Below, piece by piece: positions 58,943 to 64,000 of a stretch of DNA of 64,000 nucleotides. The position numbers and the translations under genes were made by a program. Below the pieces are notes generated by a model, which had not been told where the DNA came from, made no database searches, and saw only the letters and a program-made list of their open reading frames with translations. Within the stretch, counting starts at the first letter, position 1, and every line of letters starts with the position of its first letter. This DNA comes from SOJA01 sp964598485. GTDB taxonomy: Archaea; Thermoproteota; Bathyarchaeia; Bathyarchaeales; Bathycorpusculaceae. Where the stretch lies: positions 25,425-89,424 of the forward strand of contig CAZRCD010000009.1 in assembly GCA_964598485.1 (NCBI GenBank), given 5' to 3'.

Positions 58943-59290
58943 CTAGGCAACGTCCTCCTCTATTTTGCTGTTACTTTTTTCATTGCCTTCAATCGTTCCA
59001 TACTGCGCTAACTTCGCTAATTTTCTGATGTCGCATGTTCCATATTTCTTAGACGCTATGACCAGTAAGGCTAAGACGATGCCAGTTACACAAGTGTCTG
59101 TGGAAAAGGCAAGTATCAAAAAAGCTTCGCCTAAAGCTTTGTTTAACGAAGAGGCGAGCAACACGAAATTCATTGAGGCTGCTGTTGCGATTAATTCAAC
59201 GGATATTAACACTTTCAACAGATGACGCTTGGTTAGTAGACCGTAAATACCAATTGCCAGCAAGGTCATCGACAAAATTACATAGTCCAT
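58943..59290 (-). CDS. Complex C: NuoK-like subunit
   Basis: 115 residues, three helices: YVILSMTLLAIGIYGLLTKRHLLKVLISVELIATAASMNFVLLA holds the conserved Glu in helix 2, and FLILAFSTDTCVTGIVLALLVIA is helix 3. The tail (KYGTCDIRKLAKLAQY...) is longer than usual. It overlaps the J stop by one base. Confidence 0.92.
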   Translation of the reverse strand: MDYVILSMTLLAIGIYGLLTKRHLLKVLISVELIATAASMNFVLLASSLNKALGEAFLILAFSTDTCVTGIVLALLVIASKKYGTCDIRKLAKLAQYGTIEGNEKSNSKIEEDVA

Positions 59291-59754
59291 CAGTCTTTTT
59301 CCTCCTCTTTGTCATACAGAACTATTGCAATGCCCAAAGCAACAGTCATTATCACTAAACCTTGTAAAACAACATCTATTGCTCTTAAATTCCATAACGC
59401 TTCTGGAAACGAAACACTAGAAGAAACATGGGTTGGGTTAGTTCCTACCGAAAGGAAAATAGACGGAATCGACAAAAGTAATGCTACTGCTACGGCTAGA
59501 AACGTGTTCTTTAAAGGTTTTTTTTCACTCGGTTTTTCACTCAGCATCTCACTTGACAAGAAAAGGACCGCCAATGTTCCCACACCTATCGCCAGCTGAA
59601 AAACAGCCACGAGCGTGGCATTGTTTAGAGAGTATAAAATTGCCACTAAGATGACGGTACTTGCTAGAGAGGCAACTGAATAAACCGCGCCATCAAGGTA
59701 AACTGCCAAAAAAGCTGAAACAACTAATCCCACTGCGACCAGTTCCAGAATCAT
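59290..59754 (-). CDS. Complex C: NuoJ-like subunit (unsplit)
   Basis: 154 residues, five helices. VYSVASLASTVILVAILYSLNNATLVAVFQLAIGVGTLAVLFLSSEML matches the central NuoJ segment and ALWNLRAIDVVLQGLVIMTVALGIAIVL the end. In complex A the same subunit is divided into two genes. Confidence 0.88.
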   Translation of the reverse strand: MILELVAVGLVVSAFLAVYLDGAVYSVASLASTVILVAILYSLNNATLVAVFQLAIGVGTLAVLFLSSEMLSEKPSEKKPLKNTFLAVAVALLLSIPSIFLSVGTNPTHVSSSVSFPEALWNLRAIDVVLQGLVIMTVALGIAIVLYDKEEEKD

Positions 59755-59756
59755 TT

Positions 59757-60140
59757 TTACGCCTCATCTCCTTTTTTAGATTTTGTCTGAGGTTCTATCA
59801 CCAAGTCATACTTATTAGTTGAGGCAAGTTCAAAAAACTTGGAAGTTTTAATAGCGTTTCTAGGGCAGCTTTCGGCACATTGATAACAGAAAATGCAAAG
59901 GTCTAAGTGGAACAACGGTTTTTTCTTTTCCTCAACATCCACCATTTCGATGGCTTTTGAAGGGCAATCTCTCGCGCACAAGCCGCAACCAATGCAAAGG
60001 TCAATATCAAATATTTGCCTGCCACGGAAATCATCAGGAACTTTCGGCTTAACCTCAGGATATTTTCGAGTGGCGGGTTTTCTGAAAATTTGACAAAGAA
60101 CTTCTTTCAACATCGGTGAGAGCTTGATTTTTTTAGCCAT
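59757..60140 (-). CDS. Complex C: NuoI-like 2x[4Fe-4S] subunit
   Basis: About 127 residues from ATG 60140 (MAKKIKLSPMLKEVL), 4 nt after the H stop; the open frame reaches back to 60194. CIGCGLCARDCPSKA and CIFCYQCAESCPRNA bind two [4Fe-4S] clusters. It ends with a Lys-rich tail and abuts J. Confidence 0.92.
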   Translation of the reverse strand: MAKKIKLSPMLKEVLCQIFRKPATRKYPEVKPKVPDDFRGRQIFDIDLCIGCGLCARDCPSKAIEMVDVEEKKKPLFHLDLCIFCYQCAESCPRNAIKTSKFFELASTNKYDLVIEPQTKSKKGDEA

Positions 60141-60144
60141 TTTC

Positions 60145-61138
60145 TCATCCCACCATTGGATTAAGCCAAAACGCCACTGCAACGGTTGCAACAAGCGATA
60201 GAATTGACAGCGGTATCAACATTCTCCAGTTTATAACTAGCACTTGGTCAATACGCAATCTTGCGAATACACATGTTAAATATTCCGTTATCATAACAAC
60301 AAAGAGAACTTTAAGTATAAACCACAATGTGTACCAAAATGCTGGCAAACCGAGAAACACTGGTCCATAGGGACCACTCAAGAAAAGTTCAACCACAATA
60401 ACTGCGCCCAAAACGATTTGCACATCTTTAGCAAGCTTAAGAAAAGCCAATCGACGACCGCTATATTCAGTTTCGTAACCAGCCACTATCTCAGTTTCAG
60501 CGTGGGGGACATCAAATGGGTCTTTCTCCAATTCTGCCTGAAGAGTAATAATAAATAACACAAAAGCCCACGGAACCAAAAGAGCAAATGGAACGGGTTG
60601 ACTAGCTGCTATGGTTGAGATGCTCAGATCATTTGCAAGAAAAGCGGAGGTTAACGCGAAAAAAAAAAAGAGGTATGTCATAACCGAGAAATTGTGTTAA
60701 AACTCTAGTGGCACCTATTGCGCTATAGGGGTTGGTTGAAGACCATCCGGAAAGAAAGAGGAAAAAGTTAGCAACTGACACTAACGCTAATACGAAAATC
60801 AAGTCACCCTCAAAACCTGAATTGAGAACAACATTCGCCCCATCAATAGGTAAGAAGAACAAGGCGAAAACAAAGATCGAAAAAGAAAGGACAGGCGCAA
60901 ACTTAAAAACGACACTCTTCGTGTCGCTTGGAACAATGTCTTCCTTTGCTAGCAACTTGACGAAATCAGCAAAAGGCTGTAGAATGCCAGCAGGACCAGT
61001 GTAAGTAGGGCCCATCCTATTCTGCATCCGTGCCTCTATTTTTCTCTCAACCCAATCACAAAACATTGTAAGTGAAAAAATGAAAGTGAAACCTGGAAAG
61101 ATCAACACGCGAAAAATGAATGCTAAATCCAAACTCAT
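60145..61138 (-). CDS. Complex C: NuoH-like membrane subunit, frameshifted at an A11 tract
   Basis: Two overlapping frames make one subunit. The N-terminal part starts at ATG 61138 (GGAGG upstream) with CDWVERKIEARMQNRMGPTYTGPAGILQPFADFVKLL and reads to LTQFLGYDIPLFFF. The C-terminal part continues ALTSAFLANDLSIST, FDVPHAETEIVAGYETEYSGRRLAF and CVFARLRIDQVLVINW. The switch lies at the run of 11 A (60659-60669, T11 in the mRNA sense). Dropping one base restores the family sequence. It may be a sequencing error, a real mutation or slippage-controlled expression. Confidence 0.88.
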
Positions 61139-61149
61139 CTTCAGCCTCC

Positions 61150-62739
61150 TTATCTGTCGTTGCAAGCAAAGCAAGGATCCAAACTTACAAAGCTTATAGG
61201 TACGTCTGCTAAGTTGCCGCCTTTTGCAATTTTGGCGAAAGATGGGATATTGGAGAATGTTGGAGTACGCACCTTAACACGTTCAGGATACGCTGTGCCA
61301 TTGCTCTTCACATAATAAAACAGTTCACCTCTCGGTGCTTCAACGCTACCAAGCGCTTCGCCAGCAGGCACAATTCTTGAAACTCTAACCCTGTAAGGCC
61401 CAGTTGGCAGATTATCTAATGCAAAGTTTATTATGCCAATACTTTCGCTGACCTCGTCAAGCCGAACCATTAATCTTGCCCACGAATCACCTTCGCTGTA
61501 AATTATCATCTTAAAAGGGATTTCGCCATAAGCGGCATAGGGTTCATCCTTCCTAACATCCATCTTCACATCTGAACCGCGTGCCACTGGACCGACGACG
61601 CACAATTTCAATGCATCCAATCTGCTTAGTATCCCAACATTTTCAGTTCGCATCTTCAAAGTAAGATCTTTCTCAAAAAGCTGCTTGTAGAAACTCATTT
61701 TTTTCTTTAAGGTTGCAAGTTTTGCTTTGATTTCTGCAATCCTTTCTTCTTTTATGTCTCGTCTTACACCTCCAATGGTAATGAATGAAGGAATAACTCT
61801 ATTACCAGTAAGCAACTCCATGATGTCCATTACAGGTTCTCGGTCACGCCACATGTACTGAAAAAACGTTTCGTACCCAGCTTCAAGACCAACATGACCT
61901 AATAAGAGCATGTGACTATGAATCCTGTTTAGCTCTAGAATTATGGTGCGTAAATATTCGGCTCTGGGTGGTACTTTCGTTCCCATTATTGCTTCCACTG
62001 TTTGACAAAAGCCTGCAGCATGAGCAGCATTGCAAATGCCACATATCCTTTCAACCAAGTAAATATCTTGTAAGTAAGTGCGTTTTTCTGCAGCTTTTTC
62101 GATTCCTCTGTGAACATAACCGATGCGAAGGTCGACTTCTTTTACGACTTCTCCATCAACTTTCAAGGAAAACTTCTCAGGCTCTATCAAGGCAGGGTGT
62201 TGTGGCCCGACAATGACGTTTATCAGTGTTCCTAAATCGCAAGACTGCTTATCCCGTCCGGGAGGAGTAACCGTTTCTGCCTTGTTTTCAATGTTTGCAA
62301 CATCAGCATCCTTTCTGAGTGGGAAAAGATTTTTCGGCCAGTCATCTGAGAGGATCAATCTTCTTGGGTTTGGATGACCCTCAAAGGTTACGCCGAAGAG
62401 GTCTGCGACTTCTCTTTCATGAAAATTTGCGCCCGGAATCAAGTCGGTTATGCTTTTGATTCTTGCCTCTCCTTTTGGCACTTCGGTTCTAATCGTGACT
62501 GTGGCACCGTGTGTACGGATGTGGTACATTAGTTCGATTGTTTCTCCCAAATCCACGCCTGTAATCGCTGATATGCCCGTGCTTTCATCTTCGTCGAGCA
62601 AGATTCTCAGAGCGTCTCTGTGAACTCCAGCTTTGACTCGAATAAAGATTTTTTCAGGTTGTGGAGTTTCAATTTTTAGGATTTTTTCCCCTAGTTCACT
62701 ACTAAGCGCTGTCAAAACATTTTGTTCAACGTTTGTCAT
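61150..62739 (-). CDS. Complex C: fused NuoC-NuoD, group 4 [NiFe]-hydrogenase-type large subunit
   Basis: 529 residues. Residues 1-145 are NuoC (ITDLIPGANFHEREVADLFGVTFEGHPNPRRLILSDDWP), a linker of about 28 residues follows, and residues 175-529 are the large subunit (VGPQHPALIEPEKFSLKVDGEVV). The Ni-Fe ligand pairs are RICGICNAAH (Cys233, Cys236) and DPCFACNDR (Cys523, Cys526), with the protein ending at that Arg and no tail. NuoC-D fusion is known in some bacterial complex I, but here it occurs with intact hydrogenase ligands. It overlaps the B gene end by 14 nt. Confidence 0.92.
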   Translation of the reverse strand: MTNVEQNVLTALSSELGEKILKIETPQPEKIFIRVKAGVHRDALRILLDEDESTGISAITGVDLGETIELMYHIRTHGATVTIRTEVPKGEARIKSITDLIPGANFHEREVADLFGVTFEGHPNPRRLILSDDWPKNLFPLRKDADVANIENKAETVTPPGRDKQSCDLGTLINVIVGPQHPALIEPEKFSLKVDGEVVKEVDLRIGYVHRGIEKAAEKRTYLQDIYLVERICGICNAAHAAGFCQTVEAIMGTKVPPRAEYLRTIILELNRIHSHMLLLGHVGLEAGYETFFQYMWRDREPVMDIMELLTGNRVIPSFITIGGVRRDIKEERIAEIKAKLATLKKKMSFYKQLFEKDLTLKMRTENVGILSRLDALKLCVVGPVARGSDVKMDVRKDEPYAAYGEIPFKMIIYSEGDSWARLMVRLDEVSESIGIINFALDNLPTGPYRVRVSRIVPAGEALGSVEAPRGELFYYVKSNGTAYPERVKVRTPTFSNIPSFAKIAKGGNLADVPISFVSLDPCFACNDR

Positions 62740-63157
62740 TAGGCTTTACCTCCTCCGCTGGTTTAAGCAGTTTCACAATTCCGTCAATTATCGCCTCAGG
62801 TCTCGGTGGGCAGCCAGGAATGTAAACGTCGACTGGAATAACCTTATCTACTCCTCCCAGCACGTTGTAGTTTCCCTTGAATACACCGCCTGAACAGGCA
62901 CATGCACCTATTGCGACGACGAACTTGGGTTCAGGCATTTGTTCATAAATACGCTTCAGTCTGTCTGCGCATTGTCTAGTAACGGGGCCTGTGGCTAGCA
63001 GGACGTCAGCGTGTCTCGGTGACGGCTGAAGCCTGATCCCGAAGCGTTCAACATCGTATCTAGGCGTCAGAAGTGCGACAACTTCGATGTCGCATCCGTT
63101 GCAAGCTCCAGAATTAAAATGGAGAATCCATGGTGACCTTTTTTTAGCCCACTTCAC
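62726..63157 (-). CDS. Complex C: [NiFe]-hydrogenase-type small subunit (NuoB homologue)
   Basis: About 143 residues from GTG 63157 (MKWAKKRSPWILHFN). The frame is open much further but lies within NuoA. Alignment with complex A NuoB would place the start two codons earlier, at a non-start codon, so initiation is uncertain. NSGACNGCDIEV (CxxC), GACACSGGVF and PGCPPRPE supply the cluster ligands, and SPRHADVLLATGPVTRQ is typical. Confidence 0.9.
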   Translation of the reverse strand: MKWAKKRSPWILHFNSGACNGCDIEVVALLTPRYDVERFGIRLQPSPRHADVLLATGPVTRQCADRLKRIYEQMPEPKFVVAIGACACSGGVFKGNYNVLGGVDKVIPVDVYIPGCPPRPEAIIDGIVKLLKPAEEVKPNDKR

Positions 63158-63174
63158 AAGATTAGCGCAACACG

Positions 63175-63540
63175 TTACTGGTCGCCTCCTCCGAGAAGAA
63201 GGAAACCCGACACAAACACCATGAACAAGTAAAACATAAAAAGTAGTATATTTGCCGTGTGGAGCGCAAAAGAGGCAAAGGCTATTAGTAACACCGACGA
63301 ATCCAGAATCACAAAGTAAATGAGATACTTGTACAATGACACATTGATTTTCAGTCGAGGGAAAGCTGCTTTTTCTCCACAAACGTATGTAGATCTTCCA
63401 TTTTCACTTTGGATAGACTTGGGTGACAACCAACGACCAAATAAGTAGATTAGAAAAGATGCGGCAAATACCAAAATGAAAGCAATAGCGAATTCAGGAA
63501 GCGTAAAGATTACCTCCGTCAACACTAGTATTCCGGTCAT
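63175..63540 (-). CDS. Complex C: NuoA-like membrane subunit
   Basis: About 121 residues from ATG 63540, with AGGTG 6 nt upstream; the frame starts at 63561. Three helices with the NuoA loop STYVCGEKAAFPRLKINVSLYKYLIYFVILDSSVLL. It is paired with a Cys-complete large subunit as in complex A. The last codons (GGGDQ) carry GGAGGAGG, which may serve the next gene. Confidence 0.9.
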   Translation of the reverse strand: MTGILVLTEVIFTLPEFAIAFILVFAASFLIYLFGRWLSPKSIQSENGRSTYVCGEKAAFPRLKINVSLYKYLIYFVILDSSVLLIAFASFALHTANILLFMFYLFMVFVSGFLLLGGGDQ

Positions 63541-63697
63541 CACTTTCACCTTTGCGCGCACTCCTATTTCGTTTAATATCCTCCCGAAGCATTTCCAGAT
63601 CGTGACTTGTGCGCCTATACCTAAATATTTCCCAAATTAACAAGACTGCAAAAAAGATAAGTGATACACATGTCCAGACAAATAAAATCCAATTCAA
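63494..63697 (-). CDS. Small membrane-anchored protein at the head of the complex C operon
   Basis: 67 residues from a TTG: one helix (WILFVWTCVSLIFFAVLLIW) then a charged tail (RYRRTSHDLEMLREDIKRN). It overlaps the start of NuoA by about 47 nt in another frame, which suggests translational coupling if real. No family is recognised; it could be an extra small subunit. Confidence 0.5.
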   Translation of the reverse strand: MNWILFVWTCVSLIFFAVLLIWEIFRYRRTSHDLEMLREDIKRNRSARKGESDDRNTSVDGGNLYAS

Positions 63698-64000
63698 ACC
63701 AGATTTCGCCTTCTTTCACGTACATACGATCTCGCATACTTCGAAGGCTAACTTTTTCTTCTCGGACATTCGTTCAGTCATGCGCCATGAGAAACTTCTT
63801 ATAAGAATTCTCCTAAACATGGAGATGTCCGTGCACGCAAGGCTATACGTTCTGTTTTCTGTCTCATCCAATGTAATTCGCCTCTGACGTTTTAGAAACA
63901 AACACCAAGATTTAAATTTTAGCTTAGAATTAATAGCATTTTAGCGCGCGCTGGCTTGTCCCTAAATTCGTGATTGTTGAGGTTATGTTTATTTTTAGGG
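63698..64000. other. Promoter region of the complex C operon
   Basis: AT-rich DNA with AAAATTTAAATC (minus strand, about 63910-63921), a strong archaeal TATA box some 210 nt before the first reading frame, implying a leader of about 190 nt if used. GCGCGCGC occurs at about 63944. No convincing gene is seen. Confidence 0.4.

Noticed and set aside
63158..63382. Long N-terminal extension of the complex C small subunit
   Set aside because: The open frame upstream lies within the NuoA gene and is rich in Cys/Ser/Arg with no family match.
24037..63561. Calling the three gene sets NADH dehydrogenase or F420H2 dehydrogenase (Nuo/Fpo)
   Set aside because: The large subunits retain both Ni-Fe CxxC pairs and the small subunits have CxxC rather than tandem CC. 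No NuoE/F/G or FpoO genes are present.
1..64000. CRISPR array, insertion-sequence transposase or rRNA genes
   Set aside because: No regularly spaced repeats, transposase motifs or rRNA segments were seen on either strand.

Overview
The window reads as archaeal chromosome from the TACK side, most likely a Bathyarchaeia-like organism. The evidence is archaeal EF-2 with its diphthamide histidine, ribosomal proteins L15e and L13e (L13e is typical of TACK archaea), RNase P proteins Rpp30 and Pop5, a PurP-type purine enzyme, tRNA genes with bulge-helix-bulge introns, TATA boxes such as TTTAAA and AAAGTTTATTT, and many TTG/GTG starts. The lineage is inferred from gene content; no database search was possible.

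Layout. (1) 1-4030: part of an integrated element with a tyrosine integrase, a PD-(D/E)XK nuclease, a zinc-ribbon mini-protein in a 13-bp inverted repeat and two unknown genes. It abuts an HD-hydrolase gene that stops inside its conserved core, so it probably sits in that gene. (2) 4034-17983: EF-2, a Bud32/RIO-like kinase, purP, purC and purE, a secreted-protein/ABC-exporter block, the L15e-L13e-COG1325-Rpp30-Pop5 RNA cluster, a candidate C/D box sRNA and a rhomboid protease. (3) 18039-24008: tRNA-Val, intron-containing tRNA-Ser and tRNA-Asp, small membrane proteins, a long coiled-coil protein and an amino-acid permease. (4) 24037-63700: an energy-conversion region, interrupted by carbohydrate genes (HprK-like kinase, PfkA, glycogen phosphorylase), a second ABC exporter and a stomatin/NfeD pair.

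The energy region holds three separate complex-I-like gene sets. A (24037-33918) has 11 subunit types (A,B,C,D,H,I,J,K,L,M,N) with J split in two. B (44433-52015) is a smaller Hyf/Ech-like set of seven genes in two convergent half-operons. C (53909-63697) is an 11-subunit-type operon with fused C and D subunits and a frameshift in H. In all three, the D-type subunit keeps both CxxC pairs that bind the Ni-Fe site of hydrogenases, and the B-type subunit has CxxC (CNGCDIE) rather than the tandem CC of complex I. So these look like group 4 [NiFe]-hydrogenases, two of them with a complete complex-I-style membrane arm (A, J, K, L, M, N). Between B and C lies an FrhB/FpoF-like F420 flavoprotein with two C-terminal CBS domains. 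It is a plausible F420 or ferredoxin electron partner that could sense adenylates.

Between A and the carbohydrate genes is a recombination scar. A near-identical copy of part of nuoI is joined to a piece of nuoD at a shared 14-nt segment, beside an orphan nuoC. This suggests the locus has gone through duplication and deletion of whole hydrogenase operons.
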